Source: Pedobacter aquae
GTDB lineage: Bacteria; Bacteroidota; Bacteroidia; Sphingobacteriales; Sphingobacteriaceae
Direction: 5' to 3'
Length of the DNA: 64,000 bases
NCBI RefSeq assembly: GCF_008195825.1
Contig: NZ_CP043329.1
Location: forward strand, 558,001 to 622,000
Part shown: piece by piece, positions 23,405 to 32,746 of the stretch
Layout: each line of letters begins with the position of its first letter
Position numbering within the stretch: position 1 is the first letter of the stretch
The notes under the pieces: model-generated
Told to the model about the DNA's origin: nothing
The model's database searches: none
What the model saw: only the letters and a program-made list of their open reading frames with translations
Translations under genes and position numbers: made by a program

Positions 23405-26400
23405 AGAAAAAATTAACGCTTATCATCCTATTATTACTACCTGCCACCCTCATGGCTTGGCAAGCCAGCATCAGCGGCAAGGTAAGCAGTATCAACCATA
23501 ACGAGCCTCTGGCAGGCGTCATCATCAAAGTTAAAGGAAGTCCGCAAGTCACTACCACAGATAGCTTAGGTAAATTCAGCATCAGGGTAAATCAAGAGAA
23601 CGAGGTATTAGAGCTAAGCTACCTAGGTTTCAAACCGCTTAGCGTCAATGCTAAAATAGGGCAGGTTTTAAGCCTACAACTCAGCCCAGATATCAATGCC
23701 TTACAAGAAGTAGTAGTATCAACAGGCTTGCAACGCTTACCTAAAGAACGCTCAACAGGTTCTTTTGTACAAATCAATCAAGAGCTTTTGATAGGCAGGT
23801 AAGTCCAGATGTCATCAGCAGGCTAGAACATATTACCCCAGGCTTACTGATAGATAAAAGAGGCGTAAGTACAGAAACCATCAGCATAAGAGGTAGAAGT
23901 ACTGTTTTAGTAATAGCAGCCCCTTAATTGTACTGGATAATTTCCCTTATGAAGGAGATATCAATAACATCAACCCCAATGATATTGCCAGTGTAACCGT
24001 TCTTAAAGATGCTGCAGCCGCCTCTATCTGGGGGGTAAGAGCAGGAAATGGCGTTATTGTCATCACCACCAAAAAAGGCAATAGCAATAGCCCTTTACAG
24101 GTGAGTATAAACAGCAACTATACCTTAGGGCAGCGGCCAGATATGAGGGATTTACCTTTAGTTCCGGCAGCACCTTACCTAGCTTTAGAAAGAGATCTTT
24201 TTAGCAGAGGTTTTTTTGATGCCGCTTTGCAAGACGGACAAGTGCCTTTAAGCATAGGAGTACAATTACTACAGCAAGAAAGAAACGGCAGTGCAGCAGA
24301 GCAGGAGGCAGCAAGGCAAGCTTTACAAGCTTTGGAAGCTAAGGATTACCGGGACGATTTAAACCGCTATGTTTACCGGCAAAGTGCTTTACAACAATAT
24401 GCCCTAAATATTAGAGGAGGAAGCCGCTATGTACGTTATTATGTTTCTGGTGCTTATGACGATCAGCAGAGTAATCTGGATGCTGGCAATCAACGTTATA
24501 CTTTTAGGAGCGAGCAAAACTTTGAGCTACATCCTCAAGTCAATCTAAATACGAGTATCCTTTACAGTCAGGTACGTAACCAAGAAGGGCAATTACCTTA
24601 TGGCAGTTATGCTGGTTTAGCAACGTATAGCAGTTTTGCAGATGCCCAAGGCCTGGCACTTGCCGTTCCGAGGGATTTTAGCGAGCCTTTTAAAGCGGAT
24701 GCATTAGACAGAGGATTGCTCAACTGGCAATACCGCCCTTTAGAGGAGTTGGGTTTTAACAGAGCCATCAGCAAGAACCAAGACCTACTCTTACAAACAG
24801 CCATCAACTACAAGTTTTGGAAAGTTTGGCGACTAGAAACCAGCTACCAATACCAAAGTAATGCCGGACAAAGGCTGCATACGCTGGAAGAAGAATCTTA
24901 TCAGGTACGAGACGCCATCAATCGTTATAGCAGCATCAACAATGGGCAGGTAAACAGACCCATACCACTAGGAGCTTTTTACGACCAGCAAAACAGCCGC
25001 TTGTTTAGCCATGCCCTGCGCTCCCAGCTTCATCACCAAAGTACATGGGCCAAGCATGAAATTACAGGCTTATTAGGTGCCGAGCTTAGAGCCTTAAGAA
25101 ACACCTCACAAAGTAGCCGCACTTACGGCTATGATGCCGATATCTTAACCAGCATACCAGTAGATTATCAAACCGTTTTCCCACTTTATGGAAGAAACAG
25201 TGGTTCTGGTAGAATACCAGACCGCAGCAATTTTACAGAACGCTTAAACCGCTATGTCTCCTTTTATGGGAATGCTGCTTACAGCTATGCTAAAAGATAT
25301 ACCCTTTCTTTAAGTGCCCGCCAGGATGGCTCTAACCTCTTTGGCGTGAGTAGCAACCAAAGGCTGGTACCTCTATGGTCGGCTGGTTTAGCATGGAATC
25401 TTTCCTCAGAACCTTTCTATAAATTAGACTTCCTGCCTTACCTTAAAATACGCAGTACTTATGGTTTTAGTGGCAATTTAAACCCCAATGTATCTGCCTT
25501 ACCTACCGTGATGTTTTACAATAACGGTAACCTCAATAATAGGCCTTATGGCATCATCAGAAATCCTGCAAATGAAAACTTAAGGTGGGAGAAAACAGCC
25601 ATGCTCAATTTAGGGATAGACTTTGCCTTAAAAGGCAATGCCCTAAGAGGGACTTTGGAGTTTTATCGGAAAAGAAGTACAGATTTACTCGGTTTCATGC
25701 CCTTAGACCAAACCACAGGAGCACTTTCGCCCTTACAAAGTTTTAGCTACCAAGGGAATTCAGCTACGATGAGTGGAAGAGGTGTAGATATAGAACTGGA
25801 GAGCATCAATAGCAGCGGAAAACTCGGCTGGACAAGTAATCTAGTGTTCAGTTATGCAGCTACCAAGTTAGAAGAGTATTTAGCAGCAACTACAGATATC
25901 AATGCTTATCTAAATGGAGGTTTAACCATTTCGCCCATCATCGGAAAACCCCTATATGCCATACATGCTTATCGCTGGGGAGGTCTTGATCCGCTTAGGG
26001 GTAATCCTCAGGGATTTGTAGCAGGCGAATTAAGTACAGATTATACACAACTGGTAGCCCGTAGTACCGCAGAAGATTTGGTCTATAAAGGTTCTGCCGT
26101 ACCCCTATATTTTGGAGCTTTAAGAAATAACTTTAGCTATGCAGGATGGTCGCTATCTTTAAACCTCAGTTACCGTTTAGGCTATTTCTTTAAGCGCAAC
26201 TCTGTCAATTATACAGCCTTGTTTCAAGGTACCGCAAACCATGCAGACTACCTGCAACGCTGGCAGCAGCCGGGAGATGAAAGCCGAACAAAAGTGCCTT
26301 CCCTTATTTATCCGGCTAATGCCAATAGAGATAGTTTTTACTCCCGTTCCGAAGTATTGATAGCCCCGGCAGACCATATCCGTTTGCAAGATATCAATAT

Positions 26401-26569
26401 CACTTACAGCTTTCAGAAATTGGCTGAGAAGCAAAAGCGGCTGAGCATTTATGCTTTTGTGAATAACATTGGGATGCTTTGGAAGGCAACATCAGCTCAG
26501 GTAGATCCCGATTATGGGGAAATCACCATTCCGCGTACCTATGCGATAGGTTTTAGATATGGATTATAA
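23401..26569 (+). pseudogene. SusC/RagA-type TonB-dependent outer membrane receptor, two frameshifts
   Basis: The first frame (23401-23802) has a signal peptide, a CarboxypepD_reg-like domain (ISGKVSSINHNEPLAGVIIK) and the TonB-box region (LQEVVVSTGLQRLPKERSTG). Restoring one A near 23790 gives [39 protein letters not shown]; restoring one T in the run 23905-23908 gives [20 protein letters not shown] and joins the long frame with the plug end ([20 protein letters not shown]) and barrel. The whole would be about 1056 residues, normal for SusC. Two one-base losses in 120 bases with otherwise intact coding suggest sequence error. It works with the SusD-like protein after it. Confidence 0.85.
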
Positions 26570-26579
26570 AATAAGAATC

Positions 26580-27941
26580 ATGAAAAGAAATAATTTTAAA
26601 GGGTTAAATGTCTTATGCTTACTTGCTTTGTTAGGGAGTTTAGTAGCATGTACAGATTATCTGGATGTAAAGCCAGATAAAGCTTTGGTAGTACCTAACA
26701 CCGCCAGAGATTTACAAGGTTTATTAGATTATACCAGTAGGATGAACTCCTCTTATCCCGGTATACAGGAAGCTGCCACAGATAATGTGTTTTTACAGCC
26801 AGCAACCTGGCAAAACTTAGCCGATATCACTGCTAAAAATATATATGTTTGGAATGATGATGTGTTTAATAATAACGAACTAAACGAGTGGTCTTTACCT
26901 TATGTAACCGTTTTTTATGCCAATACCGTTTTAGATCAACTAGCTAAAATTGTAGCGCCAGAGCAAGAAAAGAGGAGGATGCGGGCAGAGGCTTTATTTT
27001 ACAGATCCTTTGCCTTTTATCAGTTGGCACAGCTTTTTGCCGCCCCTTATGAAGAAACAACAGCTAGCCAAACTTTGGGTATCCCGTTGCGTACCACGGC
27101 AGATATCAGCGCTAATTTTTCAAGGGCAAGCTTGAGGGAAACCTATGACCGCATCCTCGTGGATTTAAAAACAGCATCTGCTGCTTTACCCGTTCAAACC
27201 GAAGTTAAAACTACCCCTTCAAAACCTGCTACATTAGGTTTGTTGGCCAGAGTTTACCTGGCTATGGAGCGTTATCAGGAAGCTGAACTTTATGCAGACT
27301 CCTGTTTAAATTACCAAAGTACCTTGTTAGATTTTAAGCAAACAAACCTAAATGCTACCTATCCTTTTGCTCGTTACAATCCGGAAGTGATCTTTCATAG
27401 CACCACATTTGGTCGTACCGTATTATCAGTCACTTTTAGCAGGGTATCACCAGAACTATATGCACAATATCAAAATGGAGATTTGCGAAGAACAGGTTTC
27501 TTTATGAACAGGGCAGGTTTATTTTCTTTTAAAGGAAGTTATGATGGTACAGCAAGCTTGTTCAATGGCATAGCAGTAAATGAAATGCTACTCATCAGTG
27601 CAGAAAGTGCAGTGAGGAGAGGAGATACTGTAAAAGCTTTGGAAAGGCTTCATCAATTATTAAGAAATAGGTTTACAGTAGCTGCTTATCAAAAACTGGA
27701 GAGCAATCAAGTGCAACAGGTTTTAGATTGGGTATTACAAGAAAGAAGAAAAGAACTTTTGTTTAGAGGCTTAAGATGGACAGATTTAAGAAGGCTGAAT
27801 AAAGATCCACGTTATGCAAAAGATATCATTCGTGATATCAACGGAGAGCAGTATGTTTTAAAAGCCAATAGCAATCAATATGTTTTACCCATACCGATAG
27901 CCGTAGTAAATGGCGGAATAATTGTACAAAACCCGAGATAA
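26580..27941 (+). CDS. RagB/SusD family nutrient-binding lipoprotein
   Basis: The protein of about 453 residues starts at the ATG at 26580 with a lipoprotein signal (LLALLGSLVACTDYLDVKPD, Cys in the lipobox). It has the helical TPR-like SusD layout: RRMRAEALFYRSFAFYQLAQ, ATLGLLARVYLAMERYQEAE, and the C-terminal block RRKELLFRGLRWTDLRRLNK. It forms the surface lid on the SusC-like channel encoded just upstream. The first ATG at 26559 lies inside the SusC end and is disfavoured because the signal sequence starts at 26580. Confidence 0.9.
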   Translation: MKRNNFKGLNVLCLLALLGSLVACTDYLDVKPDKALVVPNTARDLQGLLDYTSRMNSSYPGIQEAATDNVFLQPATWQNLADITAKNIYVWNDDVFNNNELNEWSLPYVTVFYANTVLDQLAKIVAPEQEKRRMRAEALFYRSFAFYQLAQLFAAPYEETTASQTLGIPLRTTADISANFSRASLRETYDRILVDLKTASAALPVQTEVKTTPSKPATLGLLARVYLAMERYQEAELYADSCLNYQSTLLDFKQTNLNATYPFARYNPEVIFHSTTFGRTVLSVTFSRVSPELYAQYQNGDLRRTGFFMNRAGLFSFKGSYDGTASLFNGIAVNEMLLISAESAVRRGDTVKALERLHQLLRNRFTVAAYQKLESNQVQQVLDWVLQERRKELLFRGLRWTDLRRLNKDPRYAKDIIRDINGEQYVLKANSNQYVLPIPIAVVNGGIIVQNPR

Positions 27942-27953
27942 AAAGATATCATA

Positions 27954-28078
27954 AGAGACTGTCTCTCAAATCACGATTTTGTGTCAGGCTGAGCGGAGTC
28001 GAAGCCTTTTTTGAGCATATCAGAGCATATTTCTGCGCTGCTCAATATAACACATACGCTTTTTGGAGACAGCCTCTA
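27954..28078. repeat. long imperfect inverted repeat, dispersed family copy 2
   Basis: AGAGACTGTCTC at the left pairs with GAGACAGCCTCT at the right, and the inner GTCAGGCTGAGCGGAGTCGA core is the same as in 4020-4142. The second inner arm is more degenerate here (CTGCGCTGCTCAATATAACA). It sits between the convergent SusD-like and DUF6520 genes, where its hairpin may end transcription from both sides. Confidence 0.72.
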
Positions 28079-28085
28079 GAAAAGA

Positions 28086-28403
28086 TTACTCAATAGCTCT
28101 TTGTCTGATTTCAATCACACTACCACCACTCAAATTAGGTTGGTCTGGATTTGTACCAGGTAAGGCTAAAACAGCACATCTTTCATCACTACCTTCCGGG
28201 CAGCCAGGAGCGTTGGCACCATCAGAAGGCGTAATCATGTAATTGGCAGGATTGTTAACATCCCCGTCGCCAAGAACATTGGTAAACTCAAACCATTTTT
28301 GGCTGAGATTTTCAGACTTATCTTCTGCTTTAAAAGCAGAGAATAAAACAGCACCTGAGATTGCTGCTACAGCAATCATAGGAATGATGAATTTTTTCTT
28401 CAT
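28086..28403 (-). CDS. DUF6520-type small secreted protein
   Basis: From the ATG at 28403 the protein has 105 residues: MKKKFIIPMIAVAAISGAVL gives a signal-like N-terminus, followed by a short soluble part with two cysteines (NAPGCPEGSDERCAVLALPG). Small proteins with this N-terminal pattern (DUF6520) occur in Bacteroidota beside SusCD and TlpA genes; their function is not known. An upstream ATG at 28436 would add a non-conserved extension. Confidence 0.7.
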   Translation of the reverse strand: MKKKFIIPMIAVAAISGAVLFSAFKAEDKSENLSQKWFEFTNVLGDGDVNNPANYMITPSDGANAPGCPEGSDERCAVLALPGTNPDQPNLSGGSVIEIRQRAIE

Positions 28404-28606
28404 CGTAGATTTGGCTTTGCTACACCTCGAAGCCATAGAGTTTTACATGATGATGCCTACTCTTTTTAAGGGTTTTCGGCATTTCCCTATTCATAAGGCC
28501 TTATGAACAGGTAAAGAAAAGCGTGTAGAGGAACATAAAATGTTCCTTTACTTTTTTTTTGATTTTTTTTGCATTGCCATGAGGAATGAAGAAGTAATCT
28601 TTTTAT

Positions 28607-28777
28607 TTGTCATCGCGAATGCAATGAAGCTATCTCAACATACAGGTTCCCCTTTGTCATAGCGAACACAGTGAAGCTATCTCAACATACAGGTTCCCCT
28701 TTGTCATAGCGAACACAGTGAAGCTATCTCTTTATACAGGTTAAAAGGGAGACTTCTTCGTTCCTCGCAGTGACAAA
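28607..28777. repeat. REP-like repeat array, three units of 47 bp plus inverted half
   Basis: TTGTCATNGCGAAYRCARTG-type units begin at 28607, 28654 and 28701, exactly 47 bases apart, each followed by AAGCTATCTC and a TACAGGTT block. The last unit is completed by the opposite half GACTTCTTCGTTCCTCGCAG. A 74-base part (28704-28777) is identical to 30051-30124 on the other side of the IS110 element. Confidence 0.85.
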
Positions 28778-28859
28778 CCAGTAGTGTTTTGTCATCGTAA
28801 GTTTGTAGAGAAATGTTTGGATAAGCGTAAACAGAATATAATTTTGTTCAGTTTAAAAA

Positions 28860-29023
28860 GATCCAGCAGAGAGAAGGAATAAGACTTTAGTTTGTCATTA
28901 GTCATCAAAGACACTTCGCTATGTTAGTCCCCTTCTCTCATTCTTATATCAACTTGGACAGTTCATTAGGCGTTGGGAGCCTGTTTTAACGATTGATAAG
29001 TCAGGATAAGAACTGCTGAGATC
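28860..29023 (+). ncRNA. candidate IS110 bridge RNA
   Basis: The left non-coding end of the element can fold into a closed domain: GATCCAGCAG (28860-28869) pairs with CTGCTG-A-GATC (29013-29023, one bulged A). Inside, GAGAGAAGG (28869-28877) pairs perfectly with CCTTCTCTC (28931-28939). In IS110 elements of this type the left end encodes a bridge RNA of about 150-200 bases whose two loops specify target and donor. The size and position fit. The loops matching target and donor were not worked out. Confidence 0.5.
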
Positions 29024-29040
29024 CACAATTCAATACAAAT

Positions 29041-29988
29041 ATGGTAACAGGTATCGATTGTTCAAAGGATTATTTTGACATTGCAGTATTAAAAGAGGGT
29101 AAATTGACCTTCAAAAGTAGGTTTGCTAACAACATTAAGGGATTTATGGATATGCTGCCGCATGTTCAGGACACCCATGTTGTGATGGAAGCCACAGGTC
29201 CTTATTATTTCCAACTGGCAAGGTTTGTACACGATTCAGGACTCAGAGTTTCGGTAGTTAACCCCTTGATTATACGCAGGTATGCACAGATGCGAATGTC
29301 TAGGGCAAAGACAGACAGTAAAGATGCGATGGTTATAGCAGAGTTTGCCCAGATGACTAGTCCTAAGCTGTGGACACCTCCAACAGAAGAAATCCAGAAG
29401 ATCCGTAATCTGGAAACCTATCTTGAAGGTTTGAAACAACGTAGACAGATGTTATGCAACCAGTTACATGCATTTGAGTCTGCAGGTACAATAGAGCAGC
29501 TACTCTACAATGAAATAAAGGAAGAGGTTGAGAGCTACGATAAAAGAATTAAGGATAAAGAGTGTGAGATAGAAAAATTAATAAAGCAAAACTATGCAGA
29601 AATGGCTGTTAATATAAGAAGTATACCAGGAATAGGGCCTAGAAGTGTGTCTATGCTGATTATTGCCACAGATGGCTTCGGGATGTTTGAAAACTATAAG
29701 CAGGTCATATCCTATTTCGGACTGGCCCCAAGGATATATGAATCAGGAACAAGCGTAAAAGGCAAAGGGCATATCTGCAAAATGGGAATGGGCCAGATAA
29801 GAAAAGTGCTTTATATGGCTGCTACCTCAGCAATACGTTGTAATAAGGCTTGTAAAGAGTTATATGAAAGATTAAGAGGAAAAGGGAAACCTTATAGAGT
29901 AGCGCTGATAGCAGCAGTAAATAAACTTATTAAACAAGTATTTGCCATAGCAAAATCAGGTGAACCTTATAAAGCACAATTTGGCTAA
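29041..29988 (+). CDS. IS110-family DEDD transposase (recombinase)
   Basis: The 315-residue protein has the RuvC-like DEDD domain at the N-terminus (VTGIDCSKDYFDIAV with the first Asp, VVMEATGPYYF with Glu, RAKTDSKDAMVIAEF with two Asp) and the C-terminal Transposase_20 domain (RSIPGIGPRSVSMLI, then YFGLAPRIYESGTSVKGKGH, containing the likely nucleophilic serine, and RKVLYMAATSAIR). Both domains are whole, so the enzyme may be active. It cuts and joins DNA guided by the element's bridge RNA. Confidence 0.95.
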   Translation: MVTGIDCSKDYFDIAVLKEGKLTFKSRFANNIKGFMDMLPHVQDTHVVMEATGPYYFQLARFVHDSGLRVSVVNPLIIRRYAQMRMSRAKTDSKDAMVIAEFAQMTSPKLWTPPTEEIQKIRNLETYLEGLKQRRQMLCNQLHAFESAGTIEQLLYNEIKEEVESYDKRIKDKECEIEKLIKQNYAEMAVNIRSIPGIGPRSVSMLIIATDGFGMFENYKQVISYFGLAPRIYESGTSVKGKGHICKMGMGQIRKVLYMAATSAIRCNKACKELYERLRGKGKPYRVALIAAVNKLIKQVFAIAKSGEPYKAQFG

Positions 29989-30050
29989 TAGCAATTAAAA
30001 CAGAATTTTATTTTAATAAATTTTAACTTTTATTTGGATTTAAACACAGT

Positions 30051-30124
30051 TCATAGCGAACACAGTGAAGCTATCTCTTTATACAGGTTAAAAGGGAGAC
30101 TTCTTCGTTCCTCGCAGTGACAAA
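30051..30124. repeat. REP-like repeat copy, right flank of IS110
   Basis: These 74 bases equal 28704-28777 exactly. Here the unit begins directly at TCATAGCGAAC because the preceding bases were displaced by the IS110 element. Confidence 0.85.
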
Positions 30125-30146
30125 ACTTCTCATCCCAGTACCACCA

Positions 30147-30362
30147 TCAATCCTCCACCAAAACATAACGTTTTAAAGATTTAGAATAACGGATAGGATA
30201 ATTTTTATGAAAACGAAGGTCGTTAACCATTCTGGTGATGGTATGTTCTTCGCAATTAAATTTCTGGGCAAGTTGTTTTCTGGATAAAGGGTATTTATGT
30301 ATGATGAGATAGAGGAGATAAGTTCTTCTGGCCTCATAATTTTTAAAGTCTACCATATCCAA
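30147..30362 (-). CDS. small helix-turn-helix protein
   Basis: A 71-residue protein with an HTH_11/DeoR-like motif (YPLSRKQLAQKFNCEEHTIT, RMVNDLRF) and a small wing (YPIRYSKSLKRYVL). It resembles the N-terminal DNA-binding part of WYL-type regulators without the sensor domain. It lies downstream of a terminator and so probably has its own promoter. Its targets are unknown. Confidence 0.75.
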   Translation of the reverse strand: MDMVDFKNYEARRTYLLYLIIHKYPLSRKQLAQKFNCEEHTITRMVNDLRFHKNYPIRYSKSLKRYVLVED

Positions 30363-30380
30363 AATGCTTTAAGAGAAAAC

Positions 30381-30428
30381 AACAGCCGGAACCTTCTGAT
30401 TTAAGATTGTTCCTGGCTTCCGGCTGTT
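30381..30428 (-). terminator. rho-independent terminator of the 30441-30836 gene
   Basis: AACAGCCGGAA and TTCCGGCTGTT form an 11-bp perfect stem directly after the stop of the leftward gene; on that strand GTTTTCTC follows. Confidence 0.75.
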
Positions 30429-30440
30429 AACTATTTTAGA

Positions 30441-30836
30441 TTAATACAGGTATTGAATACTTAAACTTAAAGTTTCTGTACTGCTTAACCCTAAAGAAGG
30501 ACTATAGGTTTGAGTACTTACTTTTTCATTACGGTATAGTTTACCTCTTCCCGGTTCGCTTAATCTTTGATCAATGGGTTCTTCTTTAAAAAGAGATACA
30601 GGTAAACGATTTTTAAAGAAGAAAGCAAACTCTTCAGAAAATTCTTCTATAAAAGTTTCATTTATAGCAAATAAATCTTCTAATTGTTGTTCACTAAAAA
30701 TAAAATGCTTGATAAGCCATTGTCTAAAATCTGTTTCAATCAATAAAGCTTCTTGTCTAAGCTCTTCGTCGCTAAGCAGGTAGTAGGCCTGCAATAATTG
30801 CTGTAACCCAGCATTGTTAAAACTTAATTTTTGCAT
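30441..30836 (-). CDS. uncharacterised cytoplasmic protein
   Basis: From the ATG at 30836 the protein has 131 residues, largely helical and acidic (NNAGLQQLLQAYYLLSDEEL, then EEFSEEFAFFFKNRLPVSLF), with a serine- and threonine-rich tail (TQTYSPSLGLSSTETLSLSI). A start at 30923 would add a hydrophobic stretch that I judge to be leader. No family is recognised. A good terminator follows. Confidence 0.6.
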   Translation of the reverse strand: MQKLSFNNAGLQQLLQAYYLLSDEELRQEALLIETDFRQWLIKHFIFSEQQLEDLFAINETFIEEFSEEFAFFFKNRLPVSLFKEEPIDQRLSEPGRGKLYRNEKVSTQTYSPSLGLSSTETLSLSIQYLY

Positions 30837-30972
30837 AAATAAATAAAATTTAATGTTTAAATAAAATTGCTTGCAAGCAGCAACGAAATAGCGGTTTATG
30901 AAGAAGTAAAGCAAGAACAGCAATCCCTTAAAGGAGTGAATGGTTTAAAAAATGGAGTGAATGGTAAAATCA

Positions 30973-31019
30973 GTTGCCAGTTATGGGTTGCCAGTTGCCA
31001 GTTGTCGGTTGCCAGTTGG
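30973..31019. repeat. short tandem GTTGCCAGTT repeats
   Basis: The motif GTTGCCAGTT recurs four to five times with small changes. It is intergenic, between the uncharacterised gene and the LytTR gene. Confidence 0.6.
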
Positions 31020-31168
31020 TAGTGCCTTCAGCCTTTAGCCTTCCGCTTCTTCCATCTTCATTGTAATAATATCAGCTATCAAGCTTATAAATTACTTTTT
31101 TCGTAACGATTTTTATTTAATGTCGTTAAATTGGTATTTGTAGCCTGTTTAGCATACCATCTACCACT

Positions 31169-31993
31169 ATGAAAAAAAATCAACATCCAAAACGTATAAG
31201 CTATTTTCATTGGTTTTATCGCTTATCGGCGGCACTATTTATCAGTTTTTACCTCAATACCCCAACGCAATACCAGACATTTATCACACTGGTTAAGCAG
31301 CGCAACTATCAGGAAGCGTTTATTTTTACTTTGCTGATGTCTTTTATGGTGATATGGGGAGTACATTACAGTAATCTTTATTTAGATAAACGTTTGTCTT
31401 GGGAAGAAAAACCTTTAAAACGGAGTCTTTATCAGTTTTTAATAGGTATAGTTTTCATGGTGTTGCTTTGTTATCTAGCTGCCAGAATATATTTTTTTAT
31501 GGTGAATGGGGATATTTTATTGAGTGATTATATGGTATTAGAATTTCCTTTAATACAAGCGGCTATTGTTGTTTTAAATATGCTTTATTTTGGGTATTAT
31601 ATGCTCATCAAGATTTTTAAAAAAGACGCTGATCTTTGTTTAAAAGGAAGCTTAGGAAAGCATGCTTATTATTTTCCGGTAAAAGAAGTATTATATCTGC
31701 AAAGAGAGGGAAAAATTGGTTATGCAGTGCTTAAAAACGGTAAAAAATACATTATAGACTATAAAATGTGTGAATTAGAACTCCTGTTAAATGAAGACGA
31801 GTTTTTTAGAATCAACCGTTCTATCATGGTAGCGCTAGATGCCGTTTCAGGTTATAAATCTATTAAGAATAGTCAATGCGAACTCTTATTGAAGGAGCCT
31901 GTTTCATCAGAAGTTAATCTTATTGTCACAAGAAACAGAACAGATCTTTTCAAAAAAATGATTGAAAAGAGAGAAGTGAAGGCAGAACTTTAG
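31169..31993 (+). CDS. membrane-anchored LytTR transcription regulator
   Basis: The 274-residue protein has four membrane segments in the first 150 residues (LSAALFISFYL, FIFTLLMSFMVIWGVHY, FLIGIVFMVLLCYLAARIYF, AAIVVLNMLYFGYYMLI) and a C-terminal LytTR DNA-binding domain (YYFPVKEVLYLQREGKIGYA, CELELLLNEDEFFRINRSIM). It has no receiver domain, so it probably reacts to a membrane or peptide signal directly. It reads toward the HTH/DUF6266/lysis-like genes and may control them, which is inference. Confidence 0.85.
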   Translation: MKKNQHPKRISYFHWFYRLSAALFISFYLNTPTQYQTFITLVKQRNYQEAFIFTLLMSFMVIWGVHYSNLYLDKRLSWEEKPLKRSLYQFLIGIVFMVLLCYLAARIYFFMVNGDILLSDYMVLEFPLIQAAIVVLNMLYFGYYMLIKIFKKDADLCLKGSLGKHAYYFPVKEVLYLQREGKIGYAVLKNGKKYIIDYKMCELELLLNEDEFFRINRSIMVALDAVSGYKSIKNSQCELLLKEPVSSEVNLIVTRNRTDLFKKMIEKREVKAEL

Positions 31994-32166
31994 ATATTTT
32001 AAGATGTATAAACCTTAAAATCAGCTGATTATTTTTTTTATTCCTAGCTTTTATTATTTTTGAAAAAGATTGTTCTTGGTACTCCCTTCTTCATATGAAG
32101 TTGTTATGGTTTTCCTAAGCTTTTAGGAAGCTAAAACAGCTAATAATTACCTGTTGAAATGTTCAC

Positions 32167-32439
32167 ATGCAAGAAACAAATACACAATTACTCAAAGAAA
32201 TCATTAACCTGCTCTACTATATTTTACAAAAAATGCCACATCCAACGGCACTCATTCCTAAGCCTGTTGCAGCAAAAAACAACTGGCTCGACAGTCAGGA
32301 TGTGATGCAACAACTTCACATCAGTCCACGAACCTTACAACGCTGGCGCAATGAAGGGAAGTTATCTTTCAGCAAAGTGCGAGGTAAGATTTGGTATCTG
32401 GAGAGTGATATTCATCAGTTATTAATGGAGGGGCGATAA
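32167..32439 (+). CDS. excisionase/MerR-type helix-turn-helix protein
   Basis: A 90-residue protein whose C-terminal half is an HTH_17 domain (WLDSQDVMQQLHISPRTLQR, WRNEGKLSFSKVRGKIWYLE). The family includes excisionases and small regulators of mobile elements. The stop codon lies in the loop of a terminator hairpin, so it is a monocistronic unit. Confidence 0.85.
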   Translation: MQETNTQLLKEIINLLYYILQKMPHPTALIPKPVAAKNNWLDSQDVMQQLHISPRTLQRWRNEGKLSFSKVRGKIWYLESDIHQLLMEGR

Positions 32440-32451
32440 GCCCCTTTTTTT
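32430..32451 (+). terminator. rho-independent terminator overlapping the stop codon
   Basis: GGGGC and GCCCC pair around GATAA, followed by seven T. The TAA stop of the HTH gene is inside the loop. Confidence 0.85.
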
Positions 32452-32497
32452 ATGGTTAAAAAGTTTTGTTTGGAGCTTGTCCGCAGCATGTTCGCTA

Positions 32498-32531
32498 CTT
32501 GTTCGCAAAAATAACCTGTTTTGCGAACAAG
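32498..32531. repeat. 13-bp inverted repeat upstream of the DUF6266 gene
   Basis: CTTGTTCGCAAAA and TTTTGCGAACAAG are exact reverse complements separated by 8 bases. The TTCGC half also recurs upstream at 32491. It could be an operator or a leader hairpin for the DUF6266 gene. Confidence 0.6.
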
Positions 32532-32674
32532 GTATTAACCAAAAGCGAAGCAGGAGCGAAGAAAGCCTACAGGAACAAATTAGCTAAAGAAAGCCAACGA
32601 GCGCCAAGTACAGACAAAGGCTGTCAAACAATGCCATAGGCTTCAGAAAGCTGTTTTTTCAAAAAAATCGCCCC

Positions 32675-32682
32675 TACATTTG
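32675..32682 (+). promoter_or_regulatory. -7 promoter box of the DUF6266 gene
   Basis: TACATTTG matches TAnnTTTG perfectly, 65 bases before the ATG at 32747. A -33 box is not clear. Confidence 0.5.
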
Positions 32683-32746
32683 TATCAACAAGTCAAAGCT
32701 TGCCGGCAATGCATTCTTGATTTTTTCACATTTAAATTTTAAAAAA

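Larger units (their letters stand above)
28796..30050 (+). mobile_element. IS110-family insertion sequence
   Basis: The element is about 1.25 kb with a single transposase gene, a long left non-coding end (about 245 bases) and a short right end. The boundaries are inferred from the target: TTTTGTCAT at 28787-28795 and TCATAGCGAACACAG from 30051 would, after removal of the segment between and of one TCAT, restore a normal REP unit. Thus it inserted in a REP-like repeat, a habit known for IS110 elements. There are no terminal inverted repeats, also usual for the family. The left end may be a few bases off. Confidence 0.7.

Noticed and set aside
28607-28777. CRISPR array
   Set aside because: The three 47-base units are identical almost throughout, so there are no spacers; they are REP-like repeats.
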